Part shown: positions 26,280 through 33,991 of the stretch, in pieces
How positions within the stretch are numbered: the stretch's first letter is position 1
How the letters are laid out: every line of letters begins with the position of its first letter
Position numbers and translations under genes: made by a program
The notes under the pieces: generated by a model
The model's database searches: none
Told to the model about the DNA's origin: nothing
The model's input: only the letters and a program-made list of their open reading frames with translations
DNA from: Phycisphaerales bacterium
Lineage (GTDB): Bacteria > Planctomycetota > Phycisphaerae > Phycisphaerales > SM1A02
Length of the DNA: 64,000 bases
Direction of reading: 5' to 3'
Assembly (NCBI GenBank): GCA_029242715.1
Contig: JAQWTL010000012.1
Coordinates: 124,001-188,000 of the forward strand

Positions 26280-27827
26280 TCAGGAGGTCTTCTTGCTGGA
26301 AGATTTCTTGGTCGAGGCCTTCTTCGTAGAGGCCTTCTTTGTGGAAGCCTTCTTTGTGGAGGCTTTCTTGGTTGAAGCCTTCTTGGCAGGGGCCTTCTTG
26401 CTTGCGGCTTTCTTGGTCCCGGTCTTCTTGGAGGTCTTCTTATCTGCTGTGTCACCACCGGAATGAAGTTCGTTCCACTCATCAAGTGGCATGTCAGTGA
26501 TCTTCATCTGGCCAACCATGGCATCGGCGGCCTTGTCATCACGTACCTGGCCACCAATGGAGGGAAGCTGTCCGGCTTTTGCCAGTTCGCTGCGGACATG
26601 ATCCGGCCGCAGGCCACGCTGCATGGCCATGCTCGCGATTCTCGCGTTGATCTCTGCTTCATGAACCTGGGTTTCGAAATGCATGGCCAATCGTTGCAGG
26701 ATGAAGTAGTTCTTCATCCGTTGCTTCATGCCGACCTCGGCATCATCACGAATCTCAGCCAGTTTGACCTCAACTTCCTCGGGAGTATGTTCACCGGAGG
26801 CCATCATCTCGTGGCGCATCCTGTCCAGTTCTCTCTGGATCTGATCTCCGGAGGCTCGTTCGGGAAGCTCGATATCAATGACCTCGTTGATCTTTTCGAG
26901 GCCCTGTTTACGCATGACTGTGGCTTGTTCCTCGTCACGACGCTGTTCAAGAGCCAGGCGGATCTGTTCACGAAGGACTTCCTCGCTGCCAAGATTGAAT
27001 TGCTCAATGAGCTCTTCCTCGGTTGCTGGAACGATTCGTTCGCAGAGGTGGATGGTGTACTCAATGGTGATCTTCTTGCCGCGGAAGTCTTCTCGCTCGT
27101 GGCCTTCAGGGCCAGTGGTGGAGATGGTGATCGTGTCTCCAGCCTTCGCGGATTGGAAGTGGGTGTTCATGTCATCAATGAGCAGGCCGACTACCTGTCC
27201 CTTCTCGCCAGCTTCTGGCAGGACGATCAAGGCCTGGTCATGCACAAACAGGGGAGCCTCTTCACCATCAGCGGTGAGCTTGACCGAGCCAAGCATCCGG
27301 TCGTGGGGTTCGAAGCCCTTTTCAAGTCGATCTGCCTTGCCGGCCCGGAGGCACTGGCGTTCCACTTCGGCATCGATGTGTTCATCGGCAACTTCCAACT
27401 GCGGCCGGATGATCTCGATGCCGCTGAAGTCGGGGAATTCAAATTCAGGAACGATTTCAACCTCAAGCTCGAATGCGAAGGGCTTGCCTTCCACCAGTTT
27501 GAGGTTTTCATAGCCATCAACGACCTCAGGGTTCCCAAGAACCAGGAGCTTGTTGTCTGTCACTGCTTTTTCCATGCCCTCACGAACGAGTTTCTGGACA
27601 GTCTCTTCCTGCATGGCTGTTCCGAACCGACGTTTCAGGAGATGACTGGGGGCCTTGCCCTTTCGGAAACCAGGTAGGACCGCCTGCGTTTGCAGGGTTC
27701 CCATGCTGACGCTCATTTCCTTATCGATGGAATCTGCCGGCACCTTGACCGAGATCAGTTTGCGGGCAGGTCCAGCATCCTTGACCGTGATGTTGAAGTC
27801 CAGGGTGGTCTCAGTTGTCTCGGTCAT
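26280..27827 (-). CDS. tig: Trigger factor with lysine-rich histone-H1-like C-terminal tail
   Basis: A 515-residue ribosome-associated chaperone. ATG 27827 starts M-T-E-T-T-E-T-T-L-D-F-N-I-T-V-K; the upstream frame to 27920 is not protein-like. The ribosome-binding signature appears as G-F-R-K-G-K-A-P-S-H-L-L (residues ~55-66), close to the canonical G-F-R-x-G-K-x-P. A PPIase-like middle domain and helical C-terminal arms follow to about residue 445. The last ~60 residues are repeats of K-K-A-S-T and related K-K-x pentads, not part of trigger factor proper, and resemble bacterial histone-H1-like proteins. tig-clpX proximity is conserved. The tail may bind RNA, DNA or ribosomes. Confidence 0.93.
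   Translation of the reverse strand: MTETTETTLDFNITVKDAGPARKLISVKVPADSIDKEMSVSMGTLQTQAVLPGFRKGKAPSHLLKRRFGTAMQEETVQKLVREGMEKAVTDNKLLVLGNPEVVDGYENLKLVEGKPFAFELEVEIVPEFEFPDFSGIEIIRPQLEVADEHIDAEVERQCLRAGKADRLEKGFEPHDRMLGSVKLTADGEEAPLFVHDQALIVLPEAGEKGQVVGLLIDDMNTHFQSAKAGDTITISTTGPEGHEREDFRGKKITIEYTIHLCERIVPATEEELIEQFNLGSEEVLREQIRLALEQRRDEEQATVMRKQGLEKINEVIDIELPERASGDQIQRELDRMRHEMMASGEHTPEEVEVKLAEIRDDAEVGMKQRMKNYFILQRLAMHFETQVHEAEINARIASMAMQRGLRPDHVRSELAKAGQLPSIGGQVRDDKAADAMVGQMKITDMPLDEWNELHSGGDTADKKTSKKTGTKKAASKKAPAKKASTKKASTKKASTKKASTKKASTKKSSSKKTS
26311..26400 (-). repeat. 15-bp tandem repeats encoding K-K-A-S-T pentads in the tig tail
   Basis: Six consecutive 15-base units, each with a conserved central GCCTTCTT or GCTTTCTT (plus strand), lie in register with the reading frame. 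Further degenerate units flank both sides. Third-position changes between units show they are old enough to have diverged. Confidence 0.85.
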
Positions 27828-27953
27828 GATCAGGCTCCGCCCCGTACGGGGTCGTTTTTCGCCCCGGTATGGTGGCGTTTTGAACCGGGAAGGGTACCAG
27901 AATGCCCTCGCCAAGGCCATGACAGCCTTGCTGAGGGCGGCATGTTCTCTTGA

Positions 27954-28742
27954 TCAACTTGCCTGAAGGCCTTCAGAGAGGTGCCTGGTGAATTCAATGG
28001 CAGCGGCAGCGGGGTCATCAGCCTCTGTCATGCGACGGACCAGGGCTGAGCCAACGATGGCTGCATCAGCATGCTCATTGACTTGTCGAACATGTTCCGG
28101 GGTGGCAATGCCAAAGCCTGCGGCGATGGGGAGGTTGCTCTGTTGGCGGATCATGTCGACTTGACGGGCGATCTCTGGTGCCTGTTCGGACTCGCCGGTC
28201 AGGCCGGCTCTTGCCAGGAGGTAAACAAATCCTCGGCATGCCTTGAGGATCATGGTGGCTCGTTCCACGCTGGTCGTGGGGGCGATCAGGAATGTCAGTG
28301 ATAGATCGTGCTTGTCGGCAAGGGCACGCAGTGGGGCGGTTCTGTTGATGTCCATGTCAGGGACAATGAGGCCGTCAAAGCCGGCAGTTGCAGCACGGTG
28401 AGTGAATTCATTCAATCCCATGCGTTCGATGATGGATTCGCTGACCATGGCGACCAGGCCAAGTGAGACATCTGATCGAATGGATTCAACAAGTTCAAAC
28501 AATGACTCGACGCGCAGGCCGCTCTCAAGTACTTCGTGCATGGAGGAGGCGATCACAGGCCCATCTGCAATCGGGTCAGAGAACGGGAAGCCGATCTCGA
28601 CGATGCTTGCACCTGCCTGCTCAAGGCCGAGCAAGGCATTTCTGGTGTCCACTAGAGATGGAAAGCCACCTGTAAGGAAAGGCATCAGTCCGCCTGTGCC
28701 CGATTCTCGAAGGCTTGTGAAGATGTCATCAATGCGTGACAT
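27954..28742 (-). CDS. trpA: Tryptophan synthase alpha chain
   Basis: A 262-residue TrpA that cleaves indole-3-glycerol phosphate to indole and glyceraldehyde-3-phosphate and passes indole to TrpB. The (beta/alpha)8 motifs are clear: M-P-F-L-T-G-G-F-P near residue 20, catalytic Glu in I-V-E-I-G-F-P-F-S-D-P-I-A-D-G-P (residues ~47-62), catalytic Asp in G-L-I-V-P-D-M near 128, and phosphate-binding G-F-G-I and I-V-G-S-A-L-V near the end. trpB is not adjacent. It lies three bases downstream of the MazG-like gene, so translation is probably coupled. Confidence 0.96.
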   Translation of the reverse strand: MSRIDDIFTSLRESGTGGLMPFLTGGFPSLVDTRNALLGLEQAGASIVEIGFPFSDPIADGPVIASSMHEVLESGLRVESLFELVESIRSDVSLGLVAMVSESIIERMGLNEFTHRAATAGFDGLIVPDMDINRTAPLRALADKHDLSLTFLIAPTTSVERATMILKACRGFVYLLARAGLTGESEQAPEIARQVDMIRQQSNLPIAAGFGIATPEHVRQVNEHADAAIVGSALVRRMTEADDPAAAAIEFTRHLSEGLQAS

Positions 28743-28745
28743 GGA

Positions 28746-29042
28746 CTATTTCGTTCCCTTCGGGCCGCCATCTGCGAGGTACTTCTCGTGAATGGCGTCT
28801 GCCAGGTCGACACCTGTGATATTGGCCAGTGTTGCCAGCCATGCCATCACGTCGGCAAACTCTTCACGCAGATTGGCATCGTCGCCGTCCCCACGTTCCC
28901 GCTTGGCGAAAGCCTCTGATAATTCGCCTACTTCCTCCATGAACCAGAGAAAGGTGGCTGGGACGCCACGGGCCGAGTCTGTTTCGAAGTACCGCTCCCT
29001 GATCAGTGCCTGGAAGTCTCGCAAGGTGGAATCCGTGCTCAT
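28746..29042 (-). CDS. MazG-type nucleotide pyrophosphohydrolase
   Basis: A 98-residue protein; ATG 29042 (M-S-T-D-S-T-L-R-D-F-Q) is chosen because an upstream extension to 29147 would run across the tRNA promoter and into the tRNA-Val gene. The metal-binding pattern E-E-V-G-E-L-S-E-A (residues ~36-44) and E-E-F-A-D-V-M-A-W (~62-70) is the E-x-x-E ... E-x-x-D arrangement of single-domain MazG/dUTPase-like all-alpha NTP pyrophosphatases. These hydrolyse non-canonical or excess NTPs to NMP and pyrophosphate; HisE-like phosphoribosyl-ATP activity is a related possibility. Together with trpA it forms a two-gene operon. Exact substrate unknown. Confidence 0.88.
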   Translation of the reverse strand: MSTDSTLRDFQALIRERYFETDSARGVPATFLWFMEEVGELSEAFAKRERGDGDDANLREEFADVMAWLATLANITGVDLADAIHEKYLADGGPKGTK

Positions 29043-29077
29043 GGGAGACAAGGATAGCGGGCCATACGGATAGCGTT

Positions 29078-29105
29078 TTGCCATGGCTGTCCTTCCCGGT
29101 ACACT
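29078..29105 (+). promoter_or_regulatory. Candidate sigma-70 promoter for tRNA-Val
   Basis: TTGCCA (29078-29083) and TACACT (29100-29105) are separated by 16 bases, which would start transcription about 30 bases before the tRNA. It also lies in the 5' region of the divergent MazG-like gene. Supported only by hexamer match and position. Confidence 0.45.
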
Positions 29106-29140
29106 GTCCGGGCTGGAACAGTCGTGCGTTCCGGTACTCA

Positions 29141-29214
29141 GGGCCATTGGCGCAGTTGGCTAGCGCGCTTGTATGACACACAAGAGGTCACTGGTTCAAG
29201 TCCAGTATGGCCCA
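29141..29214 (+). tRNA. tRNA-Val (anticodon GAC)
   Basis: A complete cloverleaf can be drawn. The acceptor stem GGGCCAT pairs with ATGGCCC and is followed by discriminator A at 29214. The D arm is GCGC/GCGC. The anticodon stem CTTGT/ACAAG encloses loop ATGACAC, giving anticodon GAC at 29175-29177 for codons GUC and GUU. The T arm ACTGG/CCAGT has loop TTCAAGT. The 3' CCA is not encoded (CTGAAG follows), so it is added enzymatically. Confidence 0.95.
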
Positions 29215-29224
29215 CTGAAGACAA

Positions 29225-29250
29225 AGAACCCCGCTTCACAGCGGGGTTCT
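29225..29250 (+). terminator. Intrinsic terminator after tRNA-Val
   Basis: AGAACCCCGCT and AGCGGGGTTCT form a perfect 11-bp stem with loop TCAC, ten bases after the tRNA. The following GTCGTTC is only modestly T-rich. It may also terminate the convergent minus-strand transcription. Confidence 0.8.
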
Positions 29251-29301
29251 GTCGTTCAGGTAGAGGCAAGTGATCTGGGCAACTGCCATGCTTGTTGAGG
29301 T

Positions 29302-29874
29302 CTATTCCTCATCACCAAGTGGGGCGTATCGCATGTAGTCCAGGCCGAGGCTGGCACCAGCCATGAGGCCACTCTGCGCGCCTTGGTAGACCGCAACACC
29401 ATCGGTAAATGAAGCCGCCCCGGCTCCACCAGCATTGATGGCGACAATCGTTGCGCCGACGTCACCAGTCAGTTTGTTTTCTTCAAACTCTGACATTGTT
29501 TCCGAGTTCTGGAACACAACGAGCATCTTGAAGCCCTGGGCGCCTGCTTGCAGGCCTGCAGAAGCAGTGTTGAGATTGGCCCAGCCCACTTGTTGGTGGT
29601 TGTTGTTGTAGACAACGCCTCGACCAAATTTGCCGCCAGTGATGATGATGCCATATTGGCCGATACCCGGGTAGATGATGTAGCCCGCGGAGTTGTCGAT
29701 CTGGCGTTGCAAGCCACTGACATTTTCGGTGAACCAATTGATCGCCGTACGGCTGTCATCAATCAGTTTGCCTTGATCTTCTTGCTTCGGGACAGTTGAG
29801 CAGCCCTGATTGATGCACAGGAAGAGTGCGCCGAGAAGAAAAGGAATGAGGAATGTGCTTGGCTTGAAGGACAT
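29302..29874 (-). CDS. SYLF (YSC84) domain lipid-binding lipoprotein-like protein
   Basis: A 190-residue exported protein. Residues 1-25 form a signal peptide ending in I-N-Q-G-C, a lipobox-like site with an unusual residue before Gln. The mature part matches the SYLF/YSC84 fold: G-Y-I-I-Y-P-G-I-G-Q-Y-G-I-I-I-T-G-G near 63-80, G-V-V-Y near 86, and V-F-Q-N-S-E-T-M near 119, ending with a Gly/Ala-rich hydrophobic half. SYLF domains bind phosphoinositides in eukaryotes; in bacteria they are periplasmic or outer-membrane-associated with unproven roles. It stands alone, with 50 bases to the upstream FG-GAP gene on the same strand. Confidence 0.85.
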   Translation of the reverse strand: MSFKPSTFLIPFLLGALFLCINQGCSTVPKQEDQGKLIDDSRTAINWFTENVSGLQRQIDNSAGYIIYPGIGQYGIIITGGKFGRGVVYNNNHQQVGWANLNTASAGLQAGAQGFKMLVVFQNSETMSEFEENKLTGDVGATIVAINAGGAGAASFTDGVAVYQGAQSGLMAGASLGLDYMRYAPLGDEE

Positions 29875-29924
29875 GGGGGATGGTCTCTACTCTTCAGGTG
29901 AAATATGGTGCGTGGGGGAGGTAA

Positions 29925-31349
29925 TCATTCACAATAGCCCCAGGCATCAACAACGTCCAGTAGATCATCGATGTTGACCGCTCCATTGCCATCAACATCT
30001 GATGAGCAGAGAGTGTCACAATTCCACTCATTCAGAACAGCGAGCAAGTCTTCAATATCAACGGAAGCATCGCCATTGATATCGCCATGGCATGTCGGAG
30101 GGAGTGGTTCCAGATCAAAGATGTAGGCGGCGCCTGCATTGGATCCAGCAGATGTGTCATTGACATAGGAGCCTGCGATCACACGAGTTCCCATGAGATC
30201 AAAGGAACGCCCGAAAAGGTCGCCGGAAGAAGCATCTGACGACGTCATGGTCGCCGTGTGAGTCCAGGTGCCATCCAGTTGGTGACGGAAGCTGTAGAGC
30301 GCGCCGCCGTTGTTGGCCGCGACGTCCTGACCTTCGGCGCCAACGAGGATCCGGTTGCCCAGGACTCGAACACAGCGTCCGAAATAGTCCTCGGTGGCGG
30401 TCGCTGGAGCGGTTAATTTGGCGAACTGGCCCCATCCGCCTCCAGGTATGCACTCGAAGACATAGGCACTGCCACCGAAAGAGGCTTGATCGCTGTCCTT
30501 GAAGGCACCGATGACAGCTCGGCCAGCATGGAGGTCAACGCTGGTGCCGAATTGATCACCTGGGTCGCCGTCATCTGCCATGAAGACTTCTTCCAGGAGC
30601 CATTCGCCATCTGCCTGGCGTACGTAGTAATACGCCGCTCCCGTGAATTCGCCCACGCCACCTGCTCCCACGAGTAGGGCGTTGCCAGAGATGCTGATGC
30701 TTTGTCCAAAGAACTGACCAGGTTCGCCATTTCCAAGGTCAAGCCTGCCGGTCTCGGGCCAGGTTCCATCGGCCTGTCGTTCGTGGATTCGTACGCTGCC
30801 GCTGTTGGAGTCATCTCTTGGGTTTGAGATGATTGCCAGGTCACCTTGCAGGCAGACTTCATCTCCGAAGTTGTCCTGTCCCTCGCCATCCCATGGCACC
30901 ATCTTGGCCTGTTGGGACCATGTTCCATCGGACTGACGTTCATAGATGTAGGTGCATCCACATCGAGAGCCGTTGTTCATCGCGTACTGGGCGCCAATGA
31001 TCATGCGATCTCCATCAATGCTGATACCAGAGCCGAACTTGTCATTCGTTGAGATGTCCTCAGGAATGAGTTTGGCGGTCTCCAGCCAGGTGTTGTCTGA
31101 CTGCCGCTGAAAGAGATAGACACTTCCTGAATCGTCGCCCTGGTCATCATTCTTCGTACTTGCGACGGCAGCCAAATCACCAGAGATGCAGATGTTGCTG
31201 CCAAACCGATCATTCTCGGCTGCGTCTGATGCAATCAGGATGGCGCTTTCTCCGAAGATGCCGCCTGCGGCCATGCTTGTGCACAGGGCGAATGTCATCA
31301 TTGAAGATGTAATGGAAGTGACGATCGAAAGCGGTGGATGATTGGTCAT
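29925..31349 (-). CDS. Secreted FG-GAP repeat protein with C-terminal EF-hand (dockerin-like) pair
   Basis: A 474-residue exported protein. ATG 31349 is preferred over 31367 because GAGGAG lies eight bases upstream. Signal peptide residues ~1-30. Then come about seven to eight repeats of ~50 residues with the pattern D-x-F-G-x-S/G-I-x-I-x-G-D/N-x-L/A, then G-A, typical of FG-GAP/beta-propeller domains as in integrin alpha chains. The end has two calcium-loop motifs, D-I-N-G-D-A-S-V-D-I-E-D-L-L and D-V-D-G-N-G-A-V-N-I-D-D-L-L, with Cys residues between and W-G-Y-C-E at the C-terminus. It is paralogous to the protein at 40887. Likely a calcium-stabilised cell-surface or secreted adhesin-like propeller; ligand unknown. 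Confidence 0.85.
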   Translation of the reverse strand: MTNHPPLSIVTSITSSMMTFALCTSMAAGGIFGESAILIASDAAENDRFGSNICISGDLAAVASTKNDDQGDDSGSVYLFQRQSDNTWLETAKLIPEDISTNDKFGSGISIDGDRMIIGAQYAMNNGSRCGCTYIYERQSDGTWSQQAKMVPWDGEGQDNFGDEVCLQGDLAIISNPRDDSNSGSVRIHERQADGTWPETGRLDLGNGEPGQFFGQSISISGNALLVGAGGVGEFTGAAYYYVRQADGEWLLEEVFMADDGDPGDQFGTSVDLHAGRAVIGAFKDSDQASFGGSAYVFECIPGGGWGQFAKLTAPATATEDYFGRCVRVLGNRILVGAEGQDVAANNGGALYSFRHQLDGTWTHTATMTSSDASSGDLFGRSFDLMGTRVIAGSYVNDTSAGSNAGAAYIFDLEPLPPTCHGDINGDASVDIEDLLAVLNEWNCDTLCSSDVDGNGAVNIDDLLDVVDAWGYCE

Positions 31350-31584
31350 CGATTCTCTCCTCAGCATCTATTTGAACCATGATGTTCAATGGAATCAAGT
31401 GAGAGATGTCACGCAGCATGAAAATGCGATAAATCAGCCGAATACTGCGGCTTCATCATTCTTCAAAGCCATTTCTGCTGGTGATTTTTCAGGCCACAGT
31501 TCGATCTGGGTTATCATCGCAACTTACTTGCTGTCTGGATCCGAATATTTGATTTGAATTCTTCATGAGAGCGTAGGGGGCGTA

Positions 31585-32064
31585 ATGTCGACAGATCAAT
31601 CCAGTTCTCAGGCTGCAGCGAAGCCCGGTGCGTCTCCTCCGTCTCCATTGAAGTCGCATGACCGCTCTTATCCGCAGTATCTACGGCATGCGGATCGGGT
31701 TCTTGGCTTGTTCGCCATTCTGTCGCTCATGGCAGGTGGAACAATCCTCATCTTTCAAATCTGGCAGACGGATATCCATGAATGGGTCTGGCGTTTGTGT
31801 GGCAATCTCGGAGCCCTTCTGGCGTTTTGTCTGTTTTCATTTGGAATCAACCAGTTGCTTGGCCGCAGCTCATCCCTCTTTGCAAGGCTGTCTCATCTGT
31901 TTCTGATTATCTGCCTCATTGGCTGTCTGGTCGTTGTCACCCTTGTGATCTGGGGAGAGGCAGATGCTGATGTTGCCTGGAGGGCAATTGGAACGATTGC
32001 CACTCTCATAGTGGTGTCTTGTATTGGCATCGCAGTTTCCAAGACATTTGTACATAAACAGTAA
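31585..32064 (+). CDS. Small four-helix membrane protein, unknown function
   Basis: A 159-residue protein preceded by a TAGGGGG ribosome-binding-like sequence. A Ser/Pro/Ala-rich hydrophilic N-terminus (~35 residues) is followed by four hydrophobic helices (about 40-58, 70-90, 103-123 and 135-150) and a short basic tail. I recognise no family. It lies between a secreted protein gene (divergent, 235 bases upstream) and a DoxX-like gene 184 bases downstream. Confidence 0.7.
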   Translation: MSTDQSSSQAAAKPGASPPSPLKSHDRSYPQYLRHADRVLGLFAILSLMAGGTILIFQIWQTDIHEWVWRLCGNLGALLAFCLFSFGINQLLGRSSSLFARLSHLFLIICLIGCLVVVTLVIWGEADADVAWRAIGTIATLIVVSCIGIAVSKTFVHKQ

Positions 32065-32248
32065 TAGATTGAACCGTCGCGATTGATTGATCGTTCTGGT
32101 TCACCAGCCATGCAAATCTTTCTCATTTGAATGACATGAATGCACGTAGCAAGGCGGCCCTTCGGTTCAAGCCGGGGGGGCTGCTCGTTTCATGTCATCT
32201 TCCGGCCGAAATTCTTGTCGTGGTATGGTTCGCATCAAGGAGATAGTC

Positions 32249-32698
32249 ATGTTCCAAAACGAACGAATCATGATGGTCTTGATGAGACTGGCAGTCACAT
32301 TGTTGTTCCTGATCACCTTCCTGCTGGCAGGCATTGAGAAGTGGATCGATGTTTCCCGTGAGAGCGGCGCGCCGGGCTGGTTCATAGACCAGTTTGGTGA
32401 GACCATCCTGGGTCGGTTGCCGCTGGGGCCTCAGTACATCGGAATCGCTTTCTTCGAGACCATCTTGGCAGTTGGTGCGGTCATCAGCTTGTTTGCATGT
32501 GAGTGGCTCGGAGGCCGTGCACCGATTCTCAAGTGGACCCTGGTGGGCGTTCTCTTCCTCTTCATCGCCTTGGGGTTTGGTTCTCGAATCGCAGGCGATT
32601 ACGCCGCAGCGGCGGATCAATTCATGTATTTCATTGGAACGCTCATCGCATTGGTGGTCATCGATCGGGATGATCGCATTGAGTCAGGTGCGAAGTAG
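32249..32698 (+). CDS. DoxX-like small integral membrane protein
   Basis: A 149-residue protein. AAGGAGA lies just upstream of ATG 32249, which decides this start; the frame is open from 32192. Four predicted membrane helices. The pattern near the first helix (L-I-T-F-L-L-A-G-I-E-K-W), the hydrophobic second half of E-T-I-L-A-V-G-A-V, and the general size and spacing resemble the DoxX/DoxD-type fold, but the similarity is weak by eye. DoxX-like proteins appear in redox or stress settings. Downstream is an odd 61-codon open frame in the same frame. Confidence 0.55.
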   Translation: MFQNERIMMVLMRLAVTLLFLITFLLAGIEKWIDVSRESGAPGWFIDQFGETILGRLPLGPQYIGIAFFETILAVGAVISLFACEWLGGRAPILKWTLVGVLFLFIALGFGSRIAGDYAAAADQFMYFIGTLIALVVIDRDDRIESGAK

Positions 32699-32707
32699 AG
32701 TTATTGA

Positions 32708-32893
32708 GCGTTTCGATCAGGAGCAATCGCCGTACGCGGCCCGCACCTTGTCACTGTTCGACTGAGCACGTCCCTCAATGGCGAGCAATATGTGGACGAG
32801 AAGGCTGTTAACGAGTTCTGGAACAAGATGAAGCGGCAGGTCATACTCCAAGAGCCTGCTCCAGTGCCGCCCGCCAACAACAACAACTTCAAG
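32708..32893 (+). pseudogene. 61-codon open frame without start codon, possible gene remnant
   Basis: Between the DoxX-like gene and the convergent kinase-like gene, one frame stays open for 61 codons from a stop at 32705-32707 to TAG at 32891-32893. The translation looks protein-like: V-R-L-S-T-S-L-N-G-E-Q-Y-V-D-E-K, F-W-N-K-M-K-R-Q-V, then a Pro-rich and N-N-N-N-F-K ending. No ATG begins it except one late internal ATG; a GTG occurs before D-E-K-A-V. It is in the same frame as the DoxX-like gene, separated by two stops. I do not recognise a family. It may be the 3' end of a decayed gene, a GTG-started short gene of about 35 codons, or chance. Confidence 0.35.
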
Positions 32894-32914
32894 TAGGGCC
32901 CGCCCGGCCAGTCA

Positions 32915-33991
32915 TCAGCTCGGCAATACCCGCAGGGCATCCAGTTCTTCCACCAGGGCGCTGAATCGCAGGACGACGCTGCGAATGAGTTGTCCCGTGC
33001 GTGACTCAGCTTCGGCTTCAGCCATACTGAGGCTGGAAGCAAACGCGGGAATTCTCATGACGATCAGAGCTGACAGCAGGAAGTCATCAGTGGCGTCCTC
33101 GATCGAATACCCATGCACGCCGCCCATGACCAGAGCATCATGCCAGGCACGGATAACCTCCATGTGATGGCCGGCTCGATCATCAATCAGGTCGCTGCCG
33201 CCGAACAATCTCGCAAGATCAACAGCCCCAATGCCCCGGCTCACCAGTTGCCAGTCAATGATGCAGGCTTGAGGCTGTATGCCGCTTTCATCCATCATGA
33301 CGTTGTCGGCTCGTAGATCGCTGTGGAGCAATGTCTTGGGCCGACTCCGCATTCGATCATCGATCCAGTCACGGGCTTCTTCGACGCGGTATGCCATTTC
33401 GATGCCGCGTTGACCGATGATGTCTTTCCAATTGTTGCGAAAAGCTTCCCATTCCTCGTGGCCCGCAACGGAATAGAAATTGTCCTTCCATTCCCAGGGC
33501 ACCCAATCCAACTTTGAGAGTTCCAGGTTGTCCCAGTATCGGGCTTGCAAAGTGCCGATCTCGGCAACTGTCTTGCAGATCCACTCGTGTGACATGCCTT
33601 TGATTTGATCACAAGGTGTCATCCAGGACAGGTCTTCCATGATGATGACTTCTTCCCCATGTGTGGCTGAAGCATGGAAGATGTGAGGGACTCGGGTTTC
33701 AATGCCAGGGGCGATCTCTTTGTAAAAACGGGCTTCCCGCTGGAAGGCGTGCATGTTCTCGCTGATCTCATGGAATTCACCCGGTGGCGGGGGAATCTTG
33801 ATCACGATTGTGCTGGGAAGCGTCTCATCGGAAGAAGCCCAGGTCAGTTCGGCCTTGGCCATCGTGCTGAGGAATCCCGTCTCTTCGGCACCTAGTCCGG
33901 AAGCGCGGCTGTCAACAATTTCACCGAGGTGGCCAAGGACGGCATTGAGCCATTCGGTTGTTATGCCTGAGATGTCTCGGGGCGTTTGCAT
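32915..33991 (-). CDS. Aminoglycoside/choline kinase-like phosphotransferase (APH/EcKL superfamily)
   Basis: A 358-residue protein-kinase-like phosphotransferase. The nucleotide-binding half has I-V-I-K-I-P near residue 65 and acidic E-R-E-A-type E-A-R-F-Y near 87. The catalytic loop L-L-H-S-D-L-R-A-D-N-V near 222-232 contains the Brenner motif, and the metal-binding D is in C-I-I-D-W-Q near 245. Family members phosphorylate small hydroxylated molecules (antibiotics, choline, ecdysteroids, acyl-type substrates). It overlaps the pntB stop by one base (TAATG), implying coupled translation with the proton-pumping transhydrogenase genes. Substrate is unknown, and resistance is not implied. Confidence 0.85.
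   Translation of the reverse strand: MQTPRDISGITTEWLNAVLGHLGEIVDSRASGLGAEETGFLSTMAKAELTWASSDETLPSTIVIKIPPPPGEFHEISENMHAFQREARFYKEIAPGIETRVPHIFHASATHGEEVIIMEDLSWMTPCDQIKGMSHEWICKTVAEIGTLQARYWDNLELSKLDWVPWEWKDNFYSVAGHEEWEAFRNNWKDIIGQRGIEMAYRVEEARDWIDDRMRSRPKTLLHSDLRADNVMMDESGIQPQACIIDWQLVSRGIGAVDLARLFGGSDLIDDRAGHHMEVIRAWHDALVMGGVHGYSIEDATDDFLLSALIVMRIPAFASSLSMAEAEAESRTGQLIRSVVLRFSALVEELDALRVLPS

Noticed and set aside
26182-26466. Plus-strand frame with repeated L-V-E-A-F-F motifs
   Set aside because: It is the antisense shadow of the K-K-A-S-T repeats of tig.
32155-32190. GGTTCAAGCC resembling a tRNA T-loop before the DoxX-like gene
   Set aside because: No other cloverleaf elements could be drawn around it.
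32701-33042. Minus-strand open frame overlapping the kinase-like gene end
   Set aside because: It overlaps the kinase-like gene in another frame and its composition is not protein-like.
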